DNA from: Candidatus Peribacteraceae bacterium
GTDB taxonomy: Bacteria; Patescibacteriota; Gracilibacteria; Peribacterales; Peribacteraceae
DNA: 37,817 nt
Direction: 5' to 3'
Assembly: GCA_028712095.1 (NCBI GenBank)
Contig: JAQTQU010000008.1
Span: 1 to 37,817, forward strand
The notes below the pieces were generated by a model. The model saw nothing but the letters and a program-made list of their open reading frames with translations, ran no database searches and was not told where the DNA came from. Numbering within the stretch: position 1 is the first letter of the stretch; the number at the start of each line of letters is the position of its first letter. Shown in pieces: positions 20,667-28,295 of this stretch. The position numbers and the translations under genes were made by a program.

Positions 20667-21820
20667 TGTCTGATTCCGTCTCTCTTTGGCTTACGGACGC
20701 CAAAATGACCCACGCTGCGGGGGCATCACTCGCGCAGTCGCTCTACCGCATTCCGGTGACGATTCTGCTGACCGGACCGCTGGGTGCCGGCAAGACCACA
20801 TTTTTGCAGGGATTGGGTGAAGGACTGGGGATCGGGCAGAGACTCACGAGCCCCACCTACGCGCTGGAGCAGCGCTACCGCACGGAACACTTCGGGGAAT
20901 TGCTGCACATCGATCTGTACCGGCTGACGCAGCACGATGCCGGCCAGCTCATCCATTCCTCGGAACGGCATCACGGCATCCGCTGCATCGAGTGGGCGGA
21001 CCGGCTGACGGTACAGCCGGACGGTGAAGCTCCACCAGCTCACGCTGGTGGTTTCTCTGACAACCGCCTTCGGCGGTCGCTCGCGGAACCCGCCGAAGCA
21101 GCTGCGGAACAATCAACGCATTCCTCCGTCGGCTTACAGCGACGGCTTCCTGCGAAGGCGGGTGAAACGATTGCCATTGCGCTGACTGAGAGACCGGATG
21201 GGGCAGGACGGGATCTGCGCGTTGCCTTTCAGGATATCGCCCTTCCCACGCTGTCACAGGTGGATGCCTGGCGGCAGGAGCTGTTTCTGCCCCACATCAT
21301 CGCGCGTCACTGCGATATGGTGGCACAGACGGCCGTACGGTTCGGCGAAGAACTGCAGAAGCGCGGCATCATCGTCCGCCTTGCGACCCTGCGGGCGGCC
21401 GGGGCGGTACACGACCTGTTGCGCTTTGTCGATTTTCACCGCGGTGCCGCGCACATCGAACGGCAGATCAATCCTGCGCATGCACGGAAATGGGCGGAGG
21501 TGAAAGCCGAGTACGCAGGACTGCATCATGAGGCGGCCGCAGCCAAATTTCTGACCGGAAAGGGATTTCCCGAACTGGCCGAGATCGTGCGCGTACACGG
21601 ACTCACGCTCGCCGATGCCACCCGCGTCACCACCGAGCAGCGTCTGCTCTACTACGCCGACAAACGCGTGAAACTGGATGACGTGGTCAGTCTGGAGGAG
21701 CGGCTGCGCGATTTTACGGCACGCTACAGCCATCAGGGCAGGCTGCGGGAATCCGATGCCTGGTACGACGAGGCGCGCAAAACGGAGCATGCGCTCTTCC
21801 CCGACGGGCCTCCGTTCTGA
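20666..21820 (+). CDS. tsaE: TsaE (tRNA t6A ATPase) fused to an HD-domain hydrolase
   Basis: 384 residues. The first 120 are TsaE: the Walker A loop TGPLGAGKTTF, the switch LTSPTYALEQRY, LLHIDLYRL and IEWADRL. TsaE powers the TsaBCDE complex that makes t6A on ANN-decoding tRNAs. Residues 121-166 are an insertion of palindrome-encoded sequence (PPAHAGGFSDN, SLAEPAEAAAEQ), after which TsaE resumes with TIAIALTER. The C-terminal 180 residues are an HD-type phosphohydrolase: LFLPHIIARHCDMVAQTA, AGAVHDLLRFVDFHRG and a helical tail (EQRLLYYADKRV). Small stand-alone HD hydrolases of this kind act on nucleotides, but the substrate here is unknown. Its stop overlaps the ZIP gene start (TGATG). Confidence 0.85.
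   Translation: MSDSVSLWLTDAKMTHAAGASLAQSLYRIPVTILLTGPLGAGKTTFLQGLGEGLGIGQRLTSPTYALEQRYRTEHFGELLHIDLYRLTQHDAGQLIHSSERHHGIRCIEWADRLTVQPDGEAPPAHAGGFSDNRLRRSLAEPAEAAAEQSTHSSVGLQRRLPAKAGETIAIALTERPDGAGRDLRVAFQDIALPTLSQVDAWRQELFLPHIIARHCDMVAQTAVRFGEELQKRGIIVRLATLRAAGAVHDLLRFVDFHRGAAHIERQINPAHARKWAEVKAEYAGLHHEAAAAKFLTGKGFPELAEIVRVHGLTLADATRVTTEQRLLYYADKRVKLDDVVSLEERLRDFTARYSHQGRLRESDAWYDEARKTEHALFPDGPPF
21027..21165 (+). repeat. Palindromic insertion inside tsaE
   Basis: This stretch holds CCACCAGC-TCAC-GCTGGTGG, ACCGCC-TTC-GGCGGT and CTTCGGCGG/CCGCCGAAG hairpins in a row, and keeps the reading frame. It interrupts the TsaE fold between Walker B and the last strand. Confidence 0.6.
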
Positions 21821-22638
21821 TGCAAACCCTCACAACATTCTTTGCATTTGCTGCGAAGTTTCTGCATGCTATCGCCATGCTCTCCTCCCCGCTGCTGCTC
21901 ACGCTGCTCAGTGTCCTCCTCGTCAGTCTTATTTCTCTGGTGGGAATTGTACTGTTCTCACTGCATGAACGCCTGATCCGGAAGTCATTGCTGCTGCTCG
22001 TAGGATTCTCTGCGGGGGCACTGCTCGGCGATGTGTTCATTCATATTTTCCCCGAGATGCTTGAAAAAGAGGGCTTCGCGTTTTCGCCGTTCCTCCTCGT
22101 TCTCGGAGGCATGCTGCTCTCCTTCGTCATCGAAAAGGTCATTCACTGGAGGCACTGCCACTGCTCCGCTCTGCCGAAAGATTCCATGCATATACATCCC
22201 GTCGGCATCATGAATCTCATCGGCGATGCCATCCATAACTTCATCGATGGTGCACTGATTGCCGGCAGTTACCTGATCAACCCGCAGATCGGTGTTGCAA
22301 CGACGATTGCGGTTGTGCTGCACGAGATTCCGCAGGAAATCGGCGACTTCGCCGTGCTCCTCTTCAGCGGATTCACAACCAAGAGGGCAACGCTCTTCAA
22401 TCTGCTCTCGGCGTGCACTGCCTTTGCGGGTGCCATTGTTGTGCTGGCAGCTGCACATTCACTCCCCTTCCTCGGCATGTACCTGCTCCCCATTGCTGCG
22501 GGGAACTTCCTCTACATTGCCGGAGCGGATCTCATGCCCGAGCTCCACAAAGAAACACGCCTCTCGCGCGCGGTCCTGCAGCTGATTGTCATCCTGCTGG
22601 GACTCAGCGTGATGCAGCTGCTCACGTTCGTCGAGTGA
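21820..22638 (+). CDS. ZIP family metal transporter
   Basis: 272 residues with seven to eight membrane helices. The two metal-binding helices are unmistakable: GDAIHNFIDGALIAGS (H-N-x-x-D-G, TM4) and VLHEIPQEIGDFAVLL (H-E-x-P-Q-E-x-G-D, TM5). A short His/Cys-rich loop precedes TM4 (HWRHCHC, then MHIHP), typical of ZIP variable loops that handle zinc or other divalent cations. Transport would be into the cytoplasm. The ATG shares one base with the tsaE stop, so the two genes form an operon. It overlaps the convergent gene at 22622-23056 by 17 bases. Confidence 0.9.
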   Translation: MQTLTTFFAFAAKFLHAIAMLSSPLLLTLLSVLLVSLISLVGIVLFSLHERLIRKSLLLLVGFSAGALLGDVFIHIFPEMLEKEGFAFSPFLLVLGGMLLSFVIEKVIHWRHCHCSALPKDSMHIHPVGIMNLIGDAIHNFIDGALIAGSYLINPQIGVATTIAVVLHEIPQEIGDFAVLLFSGFTTKRATLFNLLSACTAFAGAIVVLAAAHSLPFLGMYLLPIAAGNFLYIAGADLMPELHKETRLSRAVLQLIVILLGLSVMQLLTFVE

Positions 22639-23056
22639 GCCATGAGTGGACTGCCGCAAGAAGCAGACCGACAGCACCGGCACACGCGAGCAGGAATGCG
22701 AGCCCCCATTGCTGCCCGAAGAGTTCCCATACCCGTTGCACGGGAATGTGCAACACCGGTGTCCAGCTGAGGAATCCGCTCAAGTGACCGATGAACGCCC
22801 CATAGAGCCACCAGCGACCGACGAAAATGCTGAAAGGTGAAAGGAGCAGGGCAATGCCTATGACAAGCAGCCACCACAGCATCACAAGCATAGATGGTCC
22901 AAACGGCAGAACATTCCAGAGCCAGATGACGACGATGTCCCCCTCCGTTCCTCCGGCAGCGAGACCGCGTTGTGTGATCAGATGGTCGGCGAACAGTGCG
23001 AAGGTAAACAAAAGAAGAGGAACCCGGTATGTTCTGCGGATCTGCATGGAAGGCAT
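22622..23056 (-). CDS. Hypothetical membrane protein, 144 aa
   Basis: Four hydrophobic segments: VPLLLFTFALFADHLIT, PSMLVMLWWLLVIGIALLL, LYGAFIGHLSGFLSW and LAFLLACAGAVGLLLAA. I start at ATG 23056 because GGAGG lies 6 bases before it and the ATG overlaps the preceding stop codon (TAATG). The conserved-looking ADHLITQRGLAAGGTEGD loop recalls DUF5658-like small membrane proteins, but the match is weak. It is translated together with the preceding membrane protein. Confidence 0.6.
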   Translation of the reverse strand: MPSMQIRRTYRVPLLLFTFALFADHLITQRGLAAGGTEGDIVVIWLWNVLPFGPSMLVMLWWLLVIGIALLLSPFSIFVGRWWLYGAFIGHLSGFLSWTPVLHIPVQRVWELFGQQWGLAFLLACAGAVGLLLAAVHSWLTRRT

Positions 23057-23649
23057 TATAGCCTCCACGGAATCATCTCGTGGGCGACTGTCGCAAGGAA
23101 TGCGGATGTGGGAATTCCCAGAATGGCCGGAGCGGCAATCAGCAGGATCAGCGTGGCAACGAGCAGGAAGAGCAGCAGCCGTTCACCCGACGCAAGGGCG
23201 TTGCCCAGACGAACATGCAGCGTGCGCATGTGTTCGCCGACGTGCAGGAGCATCTCGAGAAACCGGTGCAGAATCTCGAATTTCGGCAGAAAAACGCCGG
23301 CAATTCTGGCAACGGACAAGTCGGCGCGCACCACCCCGCTCAGGGCGACGACGCCGATCGTGTGGTGCAGGTAGACCGAAAACGTGAGCGCCATGACGAG
23401 CAAAAAGATATCGATCAGACTTTCGCGTGCGGTGCCCTCCAGCGTGTGCTTCCAGGAGAGGTGGTGCACTTCGCGGTACTTCACAAGGTCGAGAGAGATA
23501 TGCGCGGCGATGAGCAGCGCGAACGCACCCAGATTCAGGAGTGCCGCGGCCACGACGGTCAGTACCAGGTAGCCTGCGTGAAACGCCGGAAGCTCGTCGT
23601 GTGCGTGCGCGAAGCGGCGCAGCGCGAGCAGAGCGGTGTGTGTATGCAC
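23056..23649 (-). CDS. Hypothetical membrane protein, 197 aa
   Basis: Membrane segments are visible at YLVLTVVAAALLNLGAFALLIAA, LIDIFLLVMALTFSVYLHH and LLLFLLVATLILLIAAPAIL. Between them is a His-rich soluble portion (VKYREVHHLSWKHT) and a helical linker (FEILHRFLEMLLHVGEHMRTLHVR). I do not recognise the family. It is the first gene of a two-gene unit; its ATG at 23649 sits 8 bases after a perfect -10 box, so the mRNA is probably leaderless while the second gene uses an SD. Confidence 0.6.
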   Translation of the reverse strand: MHTHTALLALRRFAHAHDELPAFHAGYLVLTVVAAALLNLGAFALLIAAHISLDLVKYREVHHLSWKHTLEGTARESLIDIFLLVMALTFSVYLHHTIGVVALSGVVRADLSVARIAGVFLPKFEILHRFLEMLLHVGEHMRTLHVRLGNALASGERLLLFLLVATLILLIAAPAILGIPTSAFLATVAHEMIPWRL

Positions 23650-23657
23650 TATTGGAT

Positions 23658-23686
23658 ATTATAGAATATTTCAGTAAGTTTGTAAA
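23658..23686 (-). promoter_or_regulatory. Promoter of the 23649 gene, leaderless type
   Basis: Minus strand: TTTACA (23686-23681), a 17-base spacer and TATAAT (23663-23658). It ends 8 bases before the ATG at 23649. Confidence 0.75.
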
Positions 23687-23717
23687 CTTTACCACCCCTG
23701 CCATACAGAGAAGGTGT

Positions 23718-23837
23718 ATGCAGTACCGGTGCAAAGGACTCTATCCGCTGAAGACCGTTGAATGCACAGTGCTGTCGGGGTACTCCACCCACGTCCAGAA
23801 CGTCAATGTGCAATGTTGCAGAATTATCGCCCGATGA
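23718..23837 (+). CDS. Possible small Cys-containing protein, 39 aa
   Basis: The ORF MQYRCKGLYPLKTVECTVLS... has four cysteines and a GAAGG sequence 4-5 bases before its ATG. It overlaps the 3' end of the convergent rarA gene by 14 bases. There is no homology I can name, and the upstream promoter is uncertain. Chance is a serious alternative; it is listed because it fills the only gap between the two neighbouring genes. Confidence 0.25.
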   Translation: MQYRCKGLYPLKTVECTVLSGYSTHVQNVNVQCCRIIAR

Positions 23838-25101
23838 TCTGATGAACCATCTTCAGACGCTCCTTTACCTCACGCTCGAACCCGCGATCGGTCGGTTCGT
23901 AGAATGTGCGCGGCGCGACGCCAGTCGGAAAATACTCCTCCCGCACCACACCGTGTCGTGCGTCATGAGGATACTGGTAGCCTTTGTGATACCCCTGATC
24001 AGCCATTCCTTTGATCGGCGCATTGCGCAGGTGGAGAGGCACTTCGAGCAGGGCAGACGAGCGGATCACCTCCCGCGCACCGGCCATGGCACGGGTGATG
24101 GCGTTCGATTTCGGAGCCTGACTCAGGTAGATGCAGGCGTGGGCCAAAAAGAATTCCCCCTCGGGCAATCCCACGAACTCGAATGCCTGCCACGCCGCCA
24201 CGACGATTTGGAGTGCGCGGGGATCGGCATTGCCGATATCTTCGCTGGCGAAGATCGCCATGCGCCGGAAGAGGAACCGTGGTTCTTCGCCCCCCGCGAG
24301 CATCTTGAACATCCACAGCAGCGCCGCATCACAGTCGCTCCCGCGCATGCTCTTGATGAAGGCGGACACGGTGTTGTAGTGCTCCTCGCCGGTTGCATCG
24401 TAGCGCTTACCGCGCTCACGGAAGAGCGCGTCGATCTCCTTCATCGACAGGTTTTTTCCTGCCGTGAGGACGGCCATCTCGAGCAGGTTTAAGGCAATGC
24501 GCGCGTCACCGTTCGCGAGGAGGGCGATCCGTTCCATGGCTTTTTTCTCCACCTGCACTGTGCCATTGAGTCCCCGCTCATCCGTGAGCGCGCGCTTGAG
24601 GATTGCCAGCAGATCCTCCTGCGAGAGAGGGCGCAGCAACGTCACCTGCGAGCGCGAAACCAGAGCGGAATTAACTTCAAAGTACGGATTCGCAGTGGTC
24701 GCGCCGATGAGGATGACCGTGCCGCTTTCGACATACGGAAGCAGCGCATCTTGCTGGGACTTATTGAACCGGTGGATCTCGTCAATGAAGAGGACGGTGC
24801 GTTGCTTCAGGCCCGTAAATATCCGCTCGGCCTCGGCACACACTTCCCGCAGCTCTTTGACTCCGCTCAAGACCGCATTGATCTGGACGAAATGCGCTTT
24901 CGTGCGCTCTGCCACGATCTTGGCGAGTGTCGTCTTGCCCGTACCCGGAGGCCCCGAGAGGATGACAGACGAGAGCGCATCCCCCTCGATGGCCGCACGC
25001 AGCGTCGTCCCCTGCCCCATCACGTGCTCCTGTCCCACAAATTCCTCGAGGTTCCTCGGGCGGAGGCGGTAGGCCAGCGGGGCGGAATCATGTTTTGGCA
25101 T
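23824..25101 (-). CDS. rarA: Replication-associated recombination protein A (MgsA/RarA AAA+ ATPase)
   Basis: 425 residues, full length. Features in order: the N-terminal LAYRLRPRNLEEFVGQEHVMG, Walker A LSGPPGTGKTTLAK, Walker B VLFIDEIHRFNKSQQDALLP, sensor 1 LIGATTANPYFEVNSALVSR, the arginine-finger region NGDARIALNLLEMAV, then the tetramerisation domain with SAFIKSMRGSDCDAALLWM and RRMAIFASEDIGNADPRAL, and the C-terminal YKGY-type motif GYHKGYQYPHD. RarA works at stalled replication forks together with SSB and the clamp-loading machinery. No SD precedes ATG 25101. It stands alone. Confidence 0.95.
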   Translation of the reverse strand: MPKHDSAPLAYRLRPRNLEEFVGQEHVMGQGTTLRAAIEGDALSSVILSGPPGTGKTTLAKIVAERTKAHFVQINAVLSGVKELREVCAEAERIFTGLKQRTVLFIDEIHRFNKSQQDALLPYVESGTVILIGATTANPYFEVNSALVSRSQVTLLRPLSQEDLLAILKRALTDERGLNGTVQVEKKAMERIALLANGDARIALNLLEMAVLTAGKNLSMKEIDALFRERGKRYDATGEEHYNTVSAFIKSMRGSDCDAALLWMFKMLAGGEEPRFLFRRMAIFASEDIGNADPRALQIVVAAWQAFEFVGLPEGEFFLAHACIYLSQAPKSNAITRAMAGAREVIRSSALLEVPLHLRNAPIKGMADQGYHKGYQYPHDARHGVVREEYFPTGVAPRTFYEPTDRGFEREVKERLKMVHQIIGR

Positions 25102-25130
25102 TGTGAGGATAGGATAACAGGTTTTGAAAC

Positions 25131-25250
25131 AGCTTCTTAGCCGATGAGCTGGTGAGCTTTTTAGGTCTTTGTTTCACCTCCACTCACGATTGTTCCAACG
25201 GACATTTCGATTCCTAAGAAGCTTAAGAAGCTCCAACCTAAGAAGCTACT
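25131..25250. repeat. Cluster of AGCTTCTTAG/CTAAGAAGCT repeats
   Basis: AGCTTCTTAG at 25131-25140 is matched by inverted copies in CCTAAGAAGCTTAAGAAGCT and again in CCTAAGAAGCTACTTG about 80-110 bases later. The gap between rarA and the 25303 gene holds no ORF; the repeats could form a large hairpin that ends transcription. Confidence 0.55.
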
Positions 25251-25302
25251 TGTACAACACGTAGCTCAGCAAGGGGAAATATGATAGAATGAAAGGAGTC
25301 TT

Positions 25303-25689
25303 ATGGCAGATTTCCTCCAAACCATCGGGCAACAGCAGCAGCTCTCTGAAGCGGCGCAAAAAAAGGCGGGACTGTCTCAGGGTGCGAAGATGGGCGAGGA
25401 GCACGAGACATTCATGAAAGAGATTCTGCGCATGCTGGACAGCAAAGAGATCGATGTCGCTCAGCCACAATCTTTTCTGAAGATGGAGGTCTATAACAGG
25501 CTCGATGAGGTGTGGAAAGGCAAGGTGGACCTTGCCCTCGTCAATATCGCAAACCTGCTCGGCCACATCGTCGAGTTCCGCCTGAGCAAGAATACACCCG
25601 ATGAAGCGCCGGAGCTGGAATCGATGATCTCCTCTCTCTGGCAGATGAAACAACGCATCGAAGACACGCATGACGTCTTTAAGTTCTGA
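25303..25689 (+). CDS. Hypothetical soluble helical protein, 128 aa
   Basis: AAAGGAG lies 5 bases before ATG 25303. The protein is almost entirely alpha-helical and charged: HETFMKEILRMLDSKEIDVA, PQSFLKMEVYNRLDEVWKGKVDLALVNIANLLGHIVEF, and SLWQMKQRIEDTHDVF. No membrane segment or known motif is present. It looks like a small cytosolic protein conserved within the lineage. A second small ORF follows 15 bases downstream. Confidence 0.65.
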   Translation: MADFLQTIGQQQQLSEAAQKKAGLSQGAKMGEEHETFMKEILRMLDSKEIDVAQPQSFLKMEVYNRLDEVWKGKVDLALVNIANLLGHIVEFRLSKNTPDEAPELESMISSLWQMKQRIEDTHDVFKF

Positions 25690-25704
25690 TCCCCTCCCCC
25701 ACGT

Positions 25705-25938
25705 ATGCCGAAGCCCATGAAAAATCCCGAGCAGCCGAAAGAGAATCCCACGGATCATCCGGGAGAGAGCGAGGTCAAGCAGACGGAAACACAGCCGCCC
25801 CGTCCCGAAGATGCCCCTGAGCGCGAAGTCGTCCAGGCGCGTGTCGCGGTCATCGAAAACACACGTCGTGACCTCGAAAATCTTGCGAGACGCCTGCCCC
25901 GCATCGAGGGGGCACGTCAGGATCGCTTCGTCGCCTGA
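25705..25938 (+). CDS. Hypothetical charged protein, 77 aa
   Basis: It begins MPKPMKNPEQPKENPTDHPG and is disordered (Pro, Glu, Lys) for about 40 residues. A helix rich in Arg and Glu follows (VQARVAVIENTRRDLENLARRLPRI). The 3' end overlaps miaA on the opposite strand by 22 bases. No SD is visible, so it may depend on translation of the preceding gene. I recognise no family. Confidence 0.45.
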   Translation: MPKPMKNPEQPKENPTDHPGESEVKQTETQPPRPEDAPEREVVQARVAVIENTRRDLENLARRLPRIEGARQDRFVA

Positions 25939-26861
25939 GGGGTCACCCAGCGGATCCGTCCGTCCCGTTTCCACCACGTCATCTGGCGCTTGGCGTACTG
26001 GCGCGTCTGCGCCTTAATGCTCTCTTTCAGGGCATAGAGGGATGAATTTCCTTTCTGCAGGAATGCGACGATATCCCGGTACCCTACACTCGTGAGCCCT
26101 GGATCGTGCGGGGAGTAGCCGCGCTGCAGAAGATTGCTGACCTCCTCAAGCCATCCATCCGCGAACATTGCGTGCACGCGTTGCTTGATGCGCTGATGCA
26201 GTTCCGCGCGCGGAAGATCCATCCCTATGATGCACAGGTCATACGGCGATGCATGTTTCTTCTTGGCTGCATCGAGGGTACGACCAGTCGTCAGGCAGAC
26301 CTCCAGTGCGCGAAGCAGGTACACCTCGTTGCGGGAATCAATCGCAAGCGCGCCCTCGGGATCCAGCTCCTGCAGTTGCCCGTAGAGGGCTTCGGGCCCC
26401 TCGTCATCCAGACGCTGACGGAGTCGCGCGCGGAGCGACTGGTCAGTCGTCGCGACAAATGCCAGATTGTCGATGATCGCGCTCGCGTAGAGCATCGACC
26501 CTCCCACGAGAAAAGGAATATTCCCCCGGGCATGGATCTCCGCAATCACCCGCTCCGCCTCCCGTTTGTACCACGCCGCCGTCACCTCCTGCTTCGGGTC
26601 GAGCACGTCGATCAGGTGATGCGGGACGCTGCGCATTTCCGCTTTGCGAATCTTTGCCGTGCCGATATCGAGAAAGCGGTAGAGCTGCCTGGAATCAGCA
26701 TTAATGATTTCCACTCCTCTTCCCTGCGCACGGAATTCCTGCGCAATCCGAAGCGAGAGACCGGTCTTTCCGCTCGCCGTCGGGCCGACGAGGACGAGGA
26801 GCCGCCTGTTGGCATCCGACAAAAACCCTGTGATGTCCGACAGTCCTGACAGCCCCATCAT
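25917..26861 (-). CDS. miaA: tRNA dimethylallyltransferase
   Basis: 314 residues. Motifs: the P-loop LVGPTASGKTGLS, INADSRQLYRFLDIGTAK, VPHHLIDVLDPKQEVTAAWYKREA, PFLVGGSMLYASAIIDNL, and the C-terminal SVGYRDIVAFLQKG and QTRQYAKRQMTWWKR. All are standard MiaA signatures, including the Asp of NADSRQ and the RQ-KRQ-TWW motif. MiaA adds a dimethylallyl group to A37 of tRNAs that read UNN codons. The track's start at 26948 adds 29 residues of unlikely sequence; a TATCAT box ends 4-7 bases before the ATGATG at 26861-26856, again the leaderless pattern. It is convergent with the two small genes on its left. Confidence 0.9.
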   Translation of the reverse strand: MMGLSGLSDITGFLSDANRRLLVLVGPTASGKTGLSLRIAQEFRAQGRGVEIINADSRQLYRFLDIGTAKIRKAEMRSVPHHLIDVLDPKQEVTAAWYKREAERVIAEIHARGNIPFLVGGSMLYASAIIDNLAFVATTDQSLRARLRQRLDDEGPEALYGQLQELDPEGALAIDSRNEVYLLRALEVCLTTGRTLDAAKKKHASPYDLCIIGMDLPRAELHQRIKQRVHAMFADGWLEEVSNLLQRGYSPHDPGLTSVGYRDIVAFLQKGNSSLYALKESIKAQTRQYAKRQMTWWKRDGRIRWVTPQATKRS

Positions 26862-27033
26862 CTGCATGATAGGCCGATGAGACGCATTGCACAGAATTGT
26901 TTTGTTTACTTTACATTTCTCTGCACCATATTCCTTCTGTGGCGCCAACTGCCGTAAAACATGGAAAAGAAGTATAATTGTTAAGAGTTGAACAGGAACC
27001 TACACCCTCTCTCTTCTTCCTTCCCCTGCACAC

Positions 27034-27681
27034 ATGCATCCCCGTCTCTCCTCGATCGCCGACAAGATCGCGCGCGGCAACCTGACGCCGCAGAATTTCA
27101 TCGTCCCGACCGTGATCGAAAAGACGCAGTTCGGCGAGCGCGTGTACGACATCTACTCGCGCCTGCTCGAGGACCGTGTGGTCTTTCTCGGGACGGCGAT
27201 CAACGATGATGTGGCGAATTCCATCATCGCGCAGTTTCTGTTTTTGGAGAAAGAGAACGCCAAAAAGGACATCATTCTCTACGTGAATTCCCCCGGCGGT
27301 CAGGTGACATCCACCATGGCGATGTACGACACCATGCAGTACGTGCAGCCGGATATTTCGACGGTGTGTCTGGGCATGGCGGCCAGCGGCGGCGCGATCA
27401 TCCTGATGGGAGGCGCCAAGGGAAAGCGTTTCGCGCTCGAGCACTCCGAAATCATGATTCACCAGCCGCTCGGCGGCGCGGAGGGGCAGGCCACCGATAT
27501 CGCGATTCATGCCGACCACATCATTCAGACCAAGAAGATTCTGAACGAAATGATCGCGCGGCACACCGGCAAGACTCTGGAGCAGGTAACCGCCGACACC
27601 GAACGCGACAAATTTCTCTCGGCGCAGGAAGCACTCAAGTACGGTCTCATCGACCGTATCCTGACGAAGAAACCCGTCTAG
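27034..27681 (+). CDS. clpP: ATP-dependent Clp protease proteolytic subunit
   Basis: 215 residues. Catalytic triad: Ser in [19 protein letters not shown], His in IMIHQPLGG and Asp in [12 protein letters not shown]. Other hallmarks are [30 protein letters not shown] and [21 protein letters not shown]. ClpP forms the tetradecameric barrel fed by ClpX/ClpA. In place of the usual AASMGA the serine is followed by Gly-Gly, a small variation. No SD; a TATAAT at 26972-26977 leaves a leader of about 50 bases. No clp ATPase gene is adjacent. Confidence 0.95.
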   Translation: MHPRLSSIADKIARGNLTPQNFIVPTVIEKTQFGERVYDIYSRLLEDRVVFLGTAINDDVANSIIAQFLFLEKENAKKDIILYVNSPGGQVTSTMAMYDTMQYVQPDISTVCLGMAASGGAIILMGGAKGKRFALEHSEIMIHQPLGGAEGQATDIAIHADHIIQTKKILNEMIARHTGKTLEQVTADTERDKFLSAQEALKYGLIDRILTKKPV

Positions 27682-27718
27682 GACGAGGCCGCCCAAAGCA
27701 TCGCGGTGTCAGGCAGTG

Positions 27719-28162
27719 CTATTTCTTTACTGCAGCAGTCGGACAATTGCCGCAGTCGCAGCAGCAGCCCGTGACCTTGGTGATGACAATGAGTGCAATG
27801 AGCCAGATGAGCGCGTTGATGGCGGGAGGCATGGTCTCGGCAAGCGGCAGCCCCGAGAGGACGGACTTGAGCAGCATGCCCGCCGGAATGGAGCCGATGG
27901 CAATGCTCGATGCCCAGAGCGCGATATCGGTGAACAGGCCGAGTACCAGCAGCGCTCCCCCGATGATCATCAGGGCCGGCAGGATGTACGCCCAGAGCGT
28001 GCCCAGAAACGACAGTGCGGCAAGGTCCTCGCTGACCATACCCGCAAAGGATTCAAAGCTCATGTAGTGCACAAGCCCGACGAAGACAAGCGAAGCCCCG
28101 AAGCTCAGACGCGCGACGGTGCCGACGATGCAGAGAGGACAGTGTGGCAGTCTGATTTGCAT
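27719..28162 (-). CDS. DoxX-like membrane protein with a cysteine-rich tail
   Basis: 147 residues from ATG 28162 (MQIRLPHCPLC). Four membrane helices are visible: VARLSFGASLVFVGLVHYM, LGTLWAYILPALMIIGGALLVLGLF, IALWASSIAIGSIPAGMLL and NALIWLIALIVITKV. The order and the FxxGxxHY pattern resemble DoxX/DoxD-type proteins, which are linked to redox processes at the membrane. The C-terminus ends in CCCDCGNC, and the N-terminus holds HCPLC; together these could bind a metal ion. The longer ORF start at 28462 would overlap tgt on the other strand, so it is rejected. Confidence 0.6.
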   Translation of the reverse strand: MQIRLPHCPLCIVGTVARLSFGASLVFVGLVHYMSFESFAGMVSEDLAALSFLGTLWAYILPALMIIGGALLVLGLFTDIALWASSIAIGSIPAGMLLKSVLSGLPLAETMPPAINALIWLIALIVITKVTGCCCDCGNCPTAAVKK

Positions 28163-28282
28163 GAATGAGAGTGGAAGGAAACGGAGTGCAGTATGGAACG
28201 GACACCGGACTTGTACAATAGATTTGTTCACAATGAGCGTAATTCTGCAAGGCAAATCTGGGATCTGAACGGTCCGCCACCC

Positions 28283-28288
28283 TACAAT
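28283..28288 (+). promoter_or_regulatory. -10 box of tgt, leaderless type
   Basis: TACAAT ends exactly 7 bases before ATG 28296. No SD is present. A -35 near 17 bases upstream is poor. Confidence 0.45.
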
Positions 28289-28295
28289 CGTCCCG

